DNA of 64,000 bases from Hahella sp050299855 (GCA_050299855.1 JBNKWQ010000051.1:1-64000); one strand, 5' to 3'; positions 15,647 to 24,319 are shown, numbered from the stretch's first letter. The notes: a model not told the origin generated them from the letters alone. Numbers and translations: made by a program.

Positions 15647-17335
15647 ATGAAGACTTTCACAGCTATACCTGATGGCTCCGCAATTAGTGACCTACAACCC
15701 AACAGCTCCCATCTCAAGGTGGTGTCGGCGGATGTCGTAGCCAACCTGATACCTGACGGTGCCACCATCGCCACTGCAGGGTTTGTGGGTATTGGTTTCG
15801 CCGAGGCCTTAGCCATTGCGATCGAAAAACGTTTTATATCCGAACAATCCCCGGCAAACCTGACCCTGGTCTACGCCGCCGGTCAGGGGGATGGTAAGGA
15901 CCGCGGGCTCAACCACTTCGGCCATGACGGCATGGTGAAACGGGTTATCGGTGGCCACTGGGGCCTTGTACCCAAATTGGGAGCTTTGGCCTGTGCCGGA
16001 AAAATCGAAGCCTACAATCTGCCTCAGGGCGTTATCACTCACCTGTATCGGGATATTGCGGCTGGAAAGCCGGGACTGCTGACCCAGGTCGGCCTGCATA
16101 CTTTTGTGGACCCTCGTTATGAGGGCGGCAAAATCAATGCCCAGACCCAGGAAGATCTCGTGCAGCTGATGCAACTCGGCGGCCAGGAATACCTGTTCTA
16201 TAAAACCTTCCCCATCCATGTGGCGCTATTGCGAGGTACGACAGCAGACCCGAAGGGCAACATCACTGCCGAACGTGAAGCCCTCCCCCTGGAAAGTCTT
16301 GCCATCGCCCAGGCTGTTCACAACTGTGGCGGTATTGTCATTGTGCAGGTGGAGCGGCTGACCGACCGCCACCGCCTTCACCCGGGGCAGATTACGATTC
16401 CCGGCATACTGGTAGACCATGTGGTGGTGGCACCGCCCGAGCATCACCAGCAGACCTTTGCTGAAAGCTATAACCCCGCTTATAGCAGTGAAATTCAGGA
16501 GGCACCTGGCAGGAGTGCGGAAGACCTGACACTGAGGTCTGTTATAGCCCGCCGCGCCGCGATGGAACTCCGGCATGCCGCTGTGGTGAACCTGGGTATC
16601 GGCATGCCGGAGGAAGTGGCCGATGTGGCCTTTCGGGAGTCGGTATTGAACCAGCTGACTCTGACTATAGAACCCGGTGGAATCGGCGGGCGACCTGCCG
16701 GGGGCCTGAGTTTCGGTGCCGTTAGTAACGCCGAGGCTATTATTGATCAGCCGGCCCAGTTCGATTTCTATGACGGCGGAGGTCTGGATCAGGCCTTCCT
16801 CGGCATGGCACAGATGGATGCCCAGGGCAATGTCAATGTCAGCCGCTTCGGCAACCGCATGGCAGGAGCCGGAGGCTTTATCAATATCAGCCAGAATGCC
16901 AAGGAAGTTTTCTTTCTCGGGACCTTCGGTGCCGGCAAGCAGCAACCCGAGTTGCAAGACGGAGAAATCAGGATCCCTGCAGCTTCAACAGGCATCAAAC
17001 TGGTCAAGAACGTAGAGCACCTGACGTTCAATGGTCACTATGCTCTGCAACGAGGTCAGCAGGTGAAATACTTCACCGAGCGCTGCGTATTCCAGCTGAC
17101 CAGTGCCGGTGTTGAACTGACGGAAGTCGCCCCAGGAGTACAGATCGATCGGGACATACTGCCCTATATGAAATTCAAGCCGCTGATCTCACCACAACTA
17201 TGTGTGATGCCGATCCAGTGCTTCCGATCCAGTGCCATGGGACTGGCCTTAAAACCCGGTCTCAATCGCACGATGGCAGCACTGGAAAACACTCAGATGT
17301 CAGAAACCAAGGCTTATTCCGGTCGATTTTCGTAA
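15647..17335 (+). CDS. acyl-CoA:acetate/propionate CoA-transferase (YdiF/Pct-like)
   Basis: The protein has 562 residues with fused alpha and beta CoA-transferase halves, as in YdiF and propionate CoA-transferases. The first half has ATAGFVGIGFAEALAIAIE and YAAGQGDGKDRGLNHFGHDG. The second has NLGIGMPEEVADVA and the catalytic glutamate region LTIEPGGIGGRPAGGLSFG, where the Glu forms the CoA thioester. It would move CoA between short-chain acids, for example activating acetate, propionate or acetoacetate for catabolism. It is controlled by the sigma-54 promoter just upstream, so expression probably follows availability of its acid substrate. Confidence 0.88.
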   Translation: MKTFTAIPDGSAISDLQPNSSHLKVVSADVVANLIPDGATIATAGFVGIGFAEALAIAIEKRFISEQSPANLTLVYAAGQGDGKDRGLNHFGHDGMVKRVIGGHWGLVPKLGALACAGKIEAYNLPQGVITHLYRDIAAGKPGLLTQVGLHTFVDPRYEGGKINAQTQEDLVQLMQLGGQEYLFYKTFPIHVALLRGTTADPKGNITAEREALPLESLAIAQAVHNCGGIVIVQVERLTDRHRLHPGQITIPGILVDHVVVAPPEHHQQTFAESYNPAYSSEIQEAPGRSAEDLTLRSVIARRAAMELRHAAVVNLGIGMPEEVADVAFRESVLNQLTLTIEPGGIGGRPAGGLSFGAVSNAEAIIDQPAQFDFYDGGGLDQAFLGMAQMDAQGNVNVSRFGNRMAGAGGFINISQNAKEVFFLGTFGAGKQQPELQDGEIRIPAASTGIKLVKNVEHLTFNGHYALQRGQQVKYFTERCVFQLTSAGVELTEVAPGVQIDRDILPYMKFKPLISPQLCVMPIQCFRSSAMGLALKPGLNRTMAALENTQMSETKAYSGRFS

Positions 17336-17356
17336 AGCCCACCCTAAGCGGCACTT

Positions 17357-17377
17357 GCCGGGTGTCTAACGCCCGGC
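17357..17377 (+). terminator. possible terminator after the CoA-transferase gene
   Basis: GCCGGG...CCCGGC can form a GC-rich stem (with a few extra pairs around a short loop) 21 bp after the stop codon. The following cttgtc gives only a weak U-tract, so termination efficiency is uncertain. Confidence 0.4.
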
Positions 17378-17449
17378 CTTGTCATCCAATTTAGCCAATG
17401 GGCTAAGTCTCCTTGACTAACCCTGTCAATTGACGGTAAAACCTAACAC

Positions 17450-18433
17450 GTGATCAATTATTCGCCAACGAGGCAGCACGTGACGGCCAGCAGACCGCTC
17501 CAACATTACCGAGCCAATGAGCACCCAGGACCAAAGCCATCGACATCGAAGGCGAAACTACCCGGACGCTCGTTGTCACACTTTCTGCGCAAACTTTCCG
17601 TCACTCCCTGGTCTCAGACAATCTCTTCCAAAGTAGCCCTGGGCCTGATCACCAATACTCCGAAGGTGCCGTTCAAACCACTGATCACCTCATTGACGCT
17701 CTGCCTTTCTCTGCCTGCTCATGCCATTGAAAGCGATGCCTATTTCAACTTTCCTCAAGAATCCGGTCATGACCTTCGCACAACGGACGAGATGAGCAAT
17801 GCGGATGCAAACAGCCTACAGTTAGGGGCCCCGGCATTGTCCGAAACACAGGATAACGGATTGTTTTACAACCACCTGAAACATGCCCTCAAAAACCAAC
17901 GCTACGCCTTACCGATAGATGCAGTACAACACCTTCGTGAATGGCTGGTATTGGTCGACCGGCACAGGTTCAAGTCCGTGCCCGCCAAATTGAAAGTGGT
18001 AAATGATTACTTCAATGCCATGACTTATGTGTCCGACAAGGATCAATGGCAGCAGGAAGATTATTGGGCGACCCCGATAGAGGTGATTGCGCGACACCAG
18101 GGAGATTGTGAAGACTTCGCTATCGCCAAATACTTTACCCTTCGAGCCATGGGAGTCGAGCCAAGCCATCTCGGCATCAGCTATGTGAAAAGCTATCGGC
18201 TGGCATCTGCCCATATGGTGCTGGAGTATTACGAAAAAATGGAATCCACCCCCGTCACGCTTGATAACGTGGTCAAAGATATCCGCCTGCGTCCGGACCT
18301 GAGTGCGCTCTACAGTTTCAATGAAGACCGCGTCTGGGCCAGCCGTAATCCTACGCAGCAAGTGGGCTCACCGGCGGACATCCATCACTGGGCCAACCTG
18401 CAGCTTAAGTTTTTGCAGCAACTGCAACTTTGA
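17450..18433 (+). CDS. LapG-type bacterial transglutaminase-like cysteine protease (BTLCP)
   Basis: The triad of the BTLCP family is clear: Cys at about residue 220 in HQGDCEDFAIAKYF, His at about 254 in SAHMVLEYY and Asp at about 272 in LDNVVKDI. LapG-type enzymes are periplasmic calcium-dependent proteases that release large surface adhesins to disperse biofilm, controlled by the c-di-GMP receptor LapD. A secretion signal (LITSLTLCLSLPAHA) ends near residue 93, unusually far in; the true start is probably a GTG or TTG further down than the GTG listed. No LapD or giant adhesin gene is in the window. Confidence 0.8.
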   Translation: MINYSPTRQHVTASRPLQHYRANEHPGPKPSTSKAKLPGRSLSHFLRKLSVTPWSQTISSKVALGLITNTPKVPFKPLITSLTLCLSLPAHAIESDAYFNFPQESGHDLRTTDEMSNADANSLQLGAPALSETQDNGLFYNHLKHALKNQRYALPIDAVQHLREWLVLVDRHRFKSVPAKLKVVNDYFNAMTYVSDKDQWQQEDYWATPIEVIARHQGDCEDFAIAKYFTLRAMGVEPSHLGISYVKSYRLASAHMVLEYYEKMESTPVTLDNVVKDIRLRPDLSALYSFNEDRVWASRNPTQQVGSPADIHHWANLQLKFLQQLQL

Positions 18434-18502
18434 GGAATTAGATTTTATTGTTGGTTAGCGTTCCCTGGAAATCGATACGGATTTCCAGGCGTTTGCTACC
18501 CA

Positions 18503-18550
18503 TCGGGCCTGTTTTCAATTGGGTCTGTTATCAATCGGGTCTGTTATCAA
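18503..18550 (+). repeat. 16-bp tandem repeat, three units
   Basis: Units tcgggcctgttttcaa, ttgggtctgttatcaa and tcgggtctgttatcaa follow without gaps in the 296-bp space between the LapG-type gene and the Lrp gene. The rest of that space shows no gene. Confidence 0.8.
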
Positions 18551-18729
18551 CCGAACGGTACAGAGTGAAGATAATCGTCGCATACTTCCATCTCGTACAA
18601 AGTACCAGAGGATTCAATGCAGTCTCTCATTTTTTCCCTGGGGTCTATCGACGTTTCGTACCATATGCACCGGCCAGACGAAGCTGACAGCTTTTTGCAA
18701 CGAAGCGAACCATGACAATCAAGTAAAGT

Positions 18730-19194
18730 TCACGTTATGGGCAATCGACTGGATGCCTTTACTTCCCGGAGCGAGATATTGGAGCGTATCGCCGCGATGC
18801 CGGGCAGCTTGCGTAATACCTTTTCAACAAAGCGGCTGTAATCGTCAAGATCTTTGGCCACTACCTGCAGCAAGAAATCCGCTTCTCCAGTGGTATTGTG
18901 GCACGCCAGTACATTGTCAGATTCCTGAATTATTCTCTCAAAAGCCTGCGTGCTGTTTTCGTCATGGTCGGTACAGGTCAGTTGGACAAATGCCATTACG
19001 CCGAATCCTAATTTTCGCCTATCCAGGTTAGCCTGGTAACCGATGATATAGCCTTCTTCCTCAAGTTTTTTTAATCGACGCCAACAGGGGGTTTCACTCA
19101 ATGACAGGCGAGTGGCAAGTTTGGCGTTGGTGAGCCGACCGTCTTGTTGCAGTTGACTTAAGATGCCGTTATCCACCTTATCTAAAGCACTCAT
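18730..19194 (-). CDS. Lrp/AsnC family transcriptional regulator
   Basis: The 154-residue protein has normal Lrp length. It has an N-terminal helix-turn-helix (LDKVDNGILSQLQQDGRLTN, then LATRLSLSETPCWRRLKKLE, about residues 4-50) and a C-terminal RAM/ligand domain (FGVMAFVQLTC...ACHNTTGEADFLLQVV). Such regulators form octamers that respond to amino acids. It is divergent from a zinc alcohol dehydrogenase with about 124 bp between, so regulation of that gene is likely. The promoter side contains no motif I can name. Confidence 0.88.
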   Translation of the reverse strand: MSALDKVDNGILSQLQQDGRLTNAKLATRLSLSETPCWRRLKKLEEEGYIIGYQANLDRRKLGFGVMAFVQLTCTDHDENSTQAFERIIQESDNVLACHNTTGEADFLLQVVAKDLDDYSRFVEKVLRKLPGIAAIRSNISLREVKASSRLPIT

Positions 19195-19318
19195 TAAAAG
19201 ATTCCACCTATTATTTACTCTATATAGGAAGACTATTTCTAAACCAGCATCTCTTCAAGCTTAAATAGCAAGGTAATTTCACTGGGAATCAGTAACATGG
19301 TTGGCAACCTGATGACAG

Positions 19319-20374
19319 ATGAGTGCAAAGACTATGAAAGCCGTCGTATTCGAACAATTCTCCGCCATGCCTAAAATTATGACGGTTCCTGATCCCGAAC
19401 CGGCCCCTCACGGTGTCGTTATTAAGGTAAAGGCTACCGGTGTGTGCCGAAGTGATTGGCATTGTTGGCAGGGGCACGACAAAGATGTCGTATTACCTCA
19501 TGTACCGGGTCACGAATTTGCGGGTGTAGTTGAAGCAGTAGGAAACGACGTAAATCGCTTTAAAGTCGGGGATAGAGTTACCGTCCCTTTCATCAACGCC
19601 TGTGGCGCCTGCCCTGAATGCAACTCAGGCAATCATCAGGTTTGTGGCAATCAGACTCAACCGGGGTTCACCCATTGGGGTTCATTCGCAGAATACACTA
19701 CGGTCGATCATGCTGACGTAAATTTGGTCGCACTCCCGGAAAATCTGGATTTTGTGACTGCCGCCAGTTTGGGCTGCCGTTTCGTTACTTCATTTCGTGC
19801 GGTTGTTGATCAAGGAAAAGTTTCCGGCGGGCAATGGGTGGCTGTACACGGTTGTGGTGGTGTTGGTCTATCCGCCGTAATGATAGCCAATGCCCTGGGC
19901 GCGAACGTTATAGCCATTGATATTGCTGAAGACAAACTTGCTTTGGCGAGTTCATTGGGAGCGGTGGCAACCATTAACGCCAGCCAGGTTACCGATGTGG
20001 CTGAGGCCGTTGCAGAGATCTCCAAAGGGGGAACGCAGGTTTCTTTGGATGCGTTGGGACATCCTCTCACCTGCGCCAACTCAGTAAAGAGTCTGCGTAA
20101 AAGGGGTAAACATATTCAGGTTGGATTGCTATTGGCAGACCAAGCCAACCCCCCTATTCCCATGGACAGAGTTATCGCTAACGAATTGGAGATCATCGGT
20201 AGTCACGGCATGCAAGCCTACCGCTATGATGCCATGTTGGCCATGATGCATTCCGGCAAGTTAGCCCCGGAAAAACTACTGGGTCGCACCATAAATCTGG
20301 AAGATTCCATCGAAGCACTGACCACTATGGACAAATCCAATACTGTTGGAGTTACAGTCGTCACAGAGTTTTAA
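19319..20374 (+). CDS. zinc-dependent alcohol dehydrogenase
   Basis: The 351-residue protein is a medium-chain dehydrogenase. The catalytic zinc ligands appear in GVCRSDWHCWQGH and the GHEFAGVVEAVG histidine/glutamate. The structural zinc has four cysteines in CGACPECNSGNHQVC, and the NAD(P)-binding Rossmann glycines are HGCGGVGLSAVMIA followed by an acidic residue in VIAIDIAEDKL, favouring NAD. The substrate alcohol is not predictable. It starts at MSAKTMKAVVFEQF and is divergent from the Lrp regulator. Confidence 0.88.
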   Translation: MSAKTMKAVVFEQFSAMPKIMTVPDPEPAPHGVVIKVKATGVCRSDWHCWQGHDKDVVLPHVPGHEFAGVVEAVGNDVNRFKVGDRVTVPFINACGACPECNSGNHQVCGNQTQPGFTHWGSFAEYTTVDHADVNLVALPENLDFVTAASLGCRFVTSFRAVVDQGKVSGGQWVAVHGCGGVGLSAVMIANALGANVIAIDIAEDKLALASSLGAVATINASQVTDVAEAVAEISKGGTQVSLDALGHPLTCANSVKSLRKRGKHIQVGLLLADQANPPIPMDRVIANELEIIGSHGMQAYRYDAMLAMMHSGKLAPEKLLGRTINLEDSIEALTTMDKSNTVGVTVVTEF

Positions 20375-20413
20375 GTGGGCATATAGGTGTCGGGGAAATA
20401 TTCAGCGGATACT

Positions 20414-20656
20414 TTATGGCTCATACGTTTCTAAGCCAGTACTTTCCTGGTATTTGAGAGCGCAATCCCTACAGATACACGCCTTACCACTTAGTGCTGG
20501 TGGCACTAATGAACGTAGTTCACTAGGAAATTTTATCGCCGGATCATTACACCAGCATGATTTATCTACATCCTTGGTGGACAGGTTTACACAAGAATTA
20601 CCACCGCCGCATAAAGGGCATAGGAACGGGTCAACTGTTTCGCTTACGTTTGGCAT
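20414..20656 (-). CDS. cysteine-rich CWC family protein
   Basis: This 80-residue protein has the CWC pattern: CPLCGGGNSC near the start, CWC (SCWCNDPAIKFPSELRSLVP) in the middle and CICRDC near the end, about eight cysteines suited to metal binding. The family (Cys_rich_CWC) is small and functionally uncharacterised, usually about 70-90 residues long. The gene is easy to miss because it is short and convergent with the alcohol dehydrogenase. The interval to the next gene (20657-20790) shows no feature I can name. Confidence 0.75.
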   Translation of the reverse strand: MPNVSETVDPFLCPLCGGGNSCVNLSTKDVDKSCWCNDPAIKFPSELRSLVPPALSGKACICRDCALKYQESTGLETYEP

Positions 20657-20790
20657 ATGTGGTTAACGCTTTGCTCAGCATGGGTTATAGGGGGCCGGGG
20701 AAGGCTAGGTAATTTTGGATTAAAGCCGGTAAAGCAGAGCTCGGTAATGGTAGTCGCTATGGGTTGATTACACCTTGGCAACATTGCCGA

Positions 20791-21588
20791 TCAGAGCTCT
20801 TTCTCGTCTATTAGCTGCACTTGAATGTTCTGGGTATTTGGATATACCGGCGGCCCAAACTGGTTGTATATTGCGACATCCGCAGCGTCACGCCCATACC
20901 CTATCGCCACGTATCCCCCTCTTAGCTCAACCTGTGTCGCATCGAATGTATACCAACGACCAGCAATATACGCCTCAAACCATGCGTGCAGATCCATTGG
21001 TTTGAGACAGTAGAGATACCCTACCACCAGGCGTGCCGGAATACTGAGACTACGACACAATGCAATCCCGAGGTGGGACAAATCACGGCAGACACCCCGC
21101 TTCCTCAGGTTAACTTCTACCGCAGAAACCGGTATAACACTGCTTCCCGGTTCAAAACTAATATTAGTACGTAACCAGTTCTCGATCGCCTTGACCTGAT
21201 CATAACCCAACGGCTCTCCTGCTGTGATTTCAGTAGCCATCTGCCCAAACCGGTCCGATTCACAAAACCGGCTAGGCAATAGATAGCTGAGTACGGCATC
21301 CGGTAGGCATTCAATGTCGACGAAGGGAGCGCCAGGTGCCTCGTCCACTTGGTCTGCGGTCATTACATCGGCAGCAGTATGAACGGAGAAAGCCCCTGGC
21401 TGAGCAGTCAGGCGTTGGCATAGGTTGCCATAGCTATCAGTGAACTCGAAGACGGGTACGATAGGCTTGAGCCTGTACTCCTCACGGGCAACCCATTGCT
21501 GCGCACCACTGCGTAATCGCAACATCAAAATAAAGGGGGTTGGTACCAAAATATCAAACGTCATCTCACAGCTCGTACGTAACCACAT
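20791..21588 (-). CDS. transglutaminase family protein
   Basis: The 265-residue protein has an N-terminal beta-rich Bact_transglu_N-like region (about 1-100) and a transglutaminase core with Cys in RKRGVCRDLSHLGIALCR, His in DLHAWFEAYIAG and Asp in WYTFDATQ. The group is sometimes cotranscribed with circularly permuted ATP-grasp and alpha-E proteins, none of which are here. No signal peptide is visible; the opening MWLRTSCEMTFDI resembles family members that start with a beta-strand. Exact activity (protease, amidase or transferase) is unknown. Confidence 0.85.
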   Translation of the reverse strand: MWLRTSCEMTFDILVPTPFILMLRLRSGAQQWVAREEYRLKPIVPVFEFTDSYGNLCQRLTAQPGAFSVHTAADVMTADQVDEAPGAPFVDIECLPDAVLSYLLPSRFCESDRFGQMATEITAGEPLGYDQVKAIENWLRTNISFEPGSSVIPVSAVEVNLRKRGVCRDLSHLGIALCRSLSIPARLVVGYLYCLKPMDLHAWFEAYIAGRWYTFDATQVELRGGYVAIGYGRDAADVAIYNQFGPPVYPNTQNIQVQLIDEKEL

Positions 21589-22161
21589 GCGAAAACACCT
21601 TCCTTAATTGGAGAGAAAACGGAGATGTAGGATATCCATCGAAGTTCCTCTAGAACCAAAATGCAGCCCGAGTAGAACTCTTCTCCCACCCTGAACCACA
21701 GGCTTGATCATCTCACGATCAGATGTAGTTAAACAGTCACACTTTCAGCTCGCAATAATGTAGGACGTTCGCCGAAATTCCTTTTCATTTGACTAATGGA
21801 GGGCATATAGATGTTATGACGACTAAGGGGCAGCCACGAAATGGATATTTGCCTGGCTGAATGAGCTGATATGAACAACCTGGAAGGTAGAGACGAGACA
21901 ATCGAGAAGTCAGGGGGAACCGATTCTGGAAAGAGGAGCATTGGTACATCCACACGCAAGCTAAGGTGGCGAGTATGTATAGATTAATCGCAACCTGAGC
22001 GGTGTCTGGGCTGAACATGAGCTGAAATCCAAGATCAATAGCGATTTCCGTGCTCCGGCCATCACCCAAAAGGTGGAGCCCATGAATGAACAGAGCACGA
22101 TAAGGGGTAAAATTGAAATTCTCATAAGCATCCTTGATTGAAGTTGTGTGGATTCGGGTTC
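21589..22161. other. gene-poor accessory stretch with a possible decayed frame
   Basis: About 570 bp lack a convincing gene. On the minus strand an open frame across about 21785-22110 includes GDGRSTEIAIDLGFQLMFSP then AQVAINLYILATLACV, which reads like coding sequence but lacks a matching start and trails into low-quality sequence. It may be the remnant of a cassette gene behind attC-like site 3. I do not assign a function. Confidence 0.3.
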
Positions 22162-22216
22162 GTTCAACAACGGGATGAAGCCACAGCTTCGTGCGACCTA
22201 TCCTTAATGATTATGC
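22162..22216 (-). repeat. attC-like integron recombination site 3
   Basis: On the minus strand it runs from GCATAAT (degenerate RYYYAAC) to GTTGAAC (perfect GTTRRRY), 55 bp, and matches attC-like site 1 at 46 of 55 positions including the central gcttcg loop and cctatcctta arm. It begins 6 bp after the HD-domain gene stop, the normal position for a cassette site, although it lies 22 kb from site 1. Confidence 0.55.
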
Positions 22217-22222
22217 ATGTCG

Positions 22223-22762
22223 CTAACGACGAAACATTGGCAAAGGGTTAAATGGATGTCTAAAAAACCAGAGACTTCCCAACTGCACAAGGCGCTTATG
22301 AAAACCCTTGTTCGGAAATTCTGACTTCAAGCGGCTTATTAAAGTCTTGGACACGCCCATCGGGACTAAACCTAATGAGAAGTCCGCAATGTCTGCGCGA
22401 CGAAACGGCTCAACAAGCGAAAATTCAGAATCGGAGCATGAGCGAATACGGTGATGCATTTCGATCATTTCTAATACCTCAGCAACCCAAGCCCGATTCC
22501 CGGTTTCTGCCAGATAGCTCGTTGCTACTGATTCAGAAGGAGGGAGATAGTCAAGTGTTCCTTCTGTCCATATACCGATGTCATGAAAACACGCCGCAAT
22601 TTGAATCTTCTGTTTTTCGATGGCGTCAAACTCAGCAAGCGAGTAGCAACAATTTATGACACGATAAACGTGATTTCTATACGCCTCGAAATCCACGCCA
22701 ATGATATGGTTGAACCTGCCAAGAATGTCTTCAACCAACTGGAGATCACGTTCAATTTTCAT
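22223..22762 (-). CDS. HD-domain phosphohydrolase-like protein, cassette-borne
   Basis: The protein has about 179 residues. The HD superfamily pattern is seen as RNHVYRVINCC (first His), then AACFHDIGIW (the His-Asp doublet) and EMIEMHHRIRS, with a late RRADIADFSLG aspartate. HD proteins of this size are metal-dependent phosphohydrolases acting on nucleotides; substrate unknown. The ATG at MKIERDLQLVED was preferred to an upstream in-frame ATG at 22786 and to a longer frame with an unusual tail. It sits immediately before an attC-like site, so it is likely a captured gene cassette. Confidence 0.75.
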   Translation of the reverse strand: MKIERDLQLVEDILGRFNHIIGVDFEAYRNHVYRVINCCYSLAEFDAIEKQKIQIAACFHDIGIWTEGTLDYLPPSESVATSYLAETGNRAWVAEVLEMIEMHHRIRSCSDSEFSLVEPFRRADIADFSLGLVPMGVSKTLISRLKSEFPNKGFHKRLVQLGSLWFFRHPFNPLPMFRR

Positions 22763-22875
22763 CAGGGACCCTATTCCATCTTGCATAACACCACTGACAC
22801 GGGCCGCAGTGGAGACGTGAAACGCCGGAACGAAAATCCGCTCCCAGCGTGCCGGGGTAAGAGTGCTCAGCATGG

Positions 22876-23196
22876 CTATATGGGATAGTCACAGTTGGAA
22901 CACTCCTTACTCATGGATTCATTTACTCTGTCACACTTTGGACAAACCCAACGATAATTTGGAGGCGGCCCGGTCTTACCGAAACAGCCAACAGGTATTA
23001 GGAGAGTAACGATGAATCCTATGAGACAAGGAATAAATAAAAATACACCTATTAACATCGCATAAGCAGAGAAGATGGGATACGGACCGTGCCCAGCGCC
23101 ACCACTTAAAGCTCCTAATATAGCTGCGGATGTACTTATAAAAATCCCCCAGATCCAAAATATACGCCAGCGTCTTTTACGTTCTTCGCTTCTCAT
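22876..23196 (-). CDS. small membrane protein with C-terminal zinc ribbon
   Basis: The 106-residue protein begins with a basic MRSEERKRRWR segment and two or three membrane helices (IFWIWGIFISTSAAILGAL; AYAMLIGVFLFIPCLIGFIV). It ends in a short zinc-ribbon-like tail with WVCPKCDRVNESMSKECSNC, two CxxC knuckles as in RanBP2-type or double-ribbon fingers. It resembles no family I can name. It is read in the same direction as the HD gene, 113 bp upstream of it. Base composition is more AT-rich than the flanking chromosome, as in the rest of this block. Confidence 0.6.
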   Translation of the reverse strand: MRSEERKRRWRIFWIWGIFISTSAAILGALSGGAGHGPYPIFSAYAMLIGVFLFIPCLIGFIVTLLIPVGCFGKTGPPPNYRWVCPKCDRVNESMSKECSNCDYPI

Positions 23197-23218
23197 TTTT
23201 CACACCGGACACCTCACC

Positions 23219-23362
23219 GACACCTGGGACACCCAAACAGTGACAGTCTCATGACTTCAACTGCTATAAATTTCCTCATTTCTGTCTCGAAACTATGTTT
23301 AGACGAGAAATCCGGGTTAGTCTGGGGAAATGCCTAGATAAAGCTCAATGGCTGCCCCCAAT
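23219..23362. repeat. long direct repeat, copy 1
   Basis: About 144 bp beginning gacacctgggacacccaaac. The first 85 or so bases are nearly identical to 26598 onward, then the copies diverge by tandem expansions and rejoin at ttagtctggggaaatgcc. Between this repeat and the lipoprotein gene (23363-23713) I see no gene, only a 36-bp stretch at about 23489-23524 that resembles 708-744. Confidence 0.8.
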
Positions 23363-23713
23363 GAATTACTAAAGTATAAGAATACTAAGAGAAAAATTAC
23401 TGCTGGAATATTCACTATCCTCCAGACCTATCTCGGTCCATGCAAACGATATGGCATCCCAAACTACAAACTTATCCATGTTAGTTTACTTTGCTACTGC
23501 AACACTCTTGATTAATCCGTAGTGGACCGTTGAATTCCGGCGTATTGATCTGCCCATAAGGCTATCAGGTTCTAGGTGCATACTTGCAATTGCAGAAGTA
23601 CGCTCCGTCTCTAGATTAACAGGACCTATGTCTATTATTGGCTGTACTTCGAATTTTGGATTCACTTAAACATCGTCTGTTGCAGGCACTTATTATGCAG
23701 TATTTTTGACCTG

Positions 23714-24319
23714 TTAAAATGTGCATTGATACGGCTCCAATTTAAGCAGCAAACAAATTGAAGTAATAATTGCTACTTCACCCACACCTTTCGACGCATG
23801 TGATTTAGTTTTGTTTTTATTATGATCATTCACTTTTATCATAGGTTCATACCAGCTTGCCAGGTGAGATAGTTCTGCATTAGTTAATGTAGGGCCAGAG
23901 CAGTCGAACTCTGTATTAAATTTATACGTGGTCTTCTGATTTTCTGAAGAAATGTGAACAGAATACCGTGTCTTTTCAGTCAATAAATTTTCAACCTTGA
24001 TGTTGACTAAAGATGAAAAATACCTGAGCTTTACCTTTAAATTATACGCATTGTAAGCATCAGGTTCCCAACTGACACTTTCTATTAGACCGCCATCAAT
24101 AGTTTGTCCCGTCGTATTAGGCCACTCATCATTTTTTAAGTGATAATCGCAAGACTCCTTAACTAACCAATATATAGGTTTTACTACCTCGTCTTTTACT
24201 ACATTAATCCGTGCATTTGTTGCTGCTATATCTTCTGGAGTTAGTTCCCTATGGGTAAATGAGCACCCATACAAGAGCACAAGCATCAAAATAATAAAAA
24301 GTCTCATAGATTTATGCAT
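23714..24319 (-). CDS. uncharacterised lipoprotein
   Basis: The protein has about 201 residues. After MHKSMR it has a lipoprotein signal (LFIILMLVLLYGC, lipobox LLYGC), so it should be acylated on that Cys and anchored in an envelope membrane. The mature part includes ELTPEDIAATNARINVVKDE and a beta-rich region, but matches no family I know. The C-terminus is odd: ASKGVGEVAIITSICLLLKL is hydrophobic, as in a second membrane anchor. ATG at 24319 or 24307 is the likely start; the longer frame adds an unrelated 38-residue leader. Base composition is AT-rich compared with core genes. Confidence 0.6.
   Translation of the reverse strand: MHKSMRLFIILMLVLLYGCSFTHRELTPEDIAATNARINVVKDEVVKPIYWLVKESCDYHLKNDEWPNTTGQTIDGGLIESVSWEPDAYNAYNLKVKLRYFSSLVNIKVENLLTEKTRYSVHISSENQKTTYKFNTEFDCSGPTLTNAELSHLASWYEPMIKVNDHNKNKTKSHASKGVGEVAIITSICLLLKLEPYQCTF

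Noticed and set aside
16226..16957. 243-codon minus-strand frame opposite the CoA-transferase gene
   Set aside because: Composition is that of a shadow frame; the plus strand encodes a well-conserved enzyme over the same bases.
21785..22069. Minus-strand coding gene in the gap after the HD cassette
   Set aside because: Part of the frame looks protein-like, but there is no start or family pattern and other frames are broken; kept only as a possible remnant.
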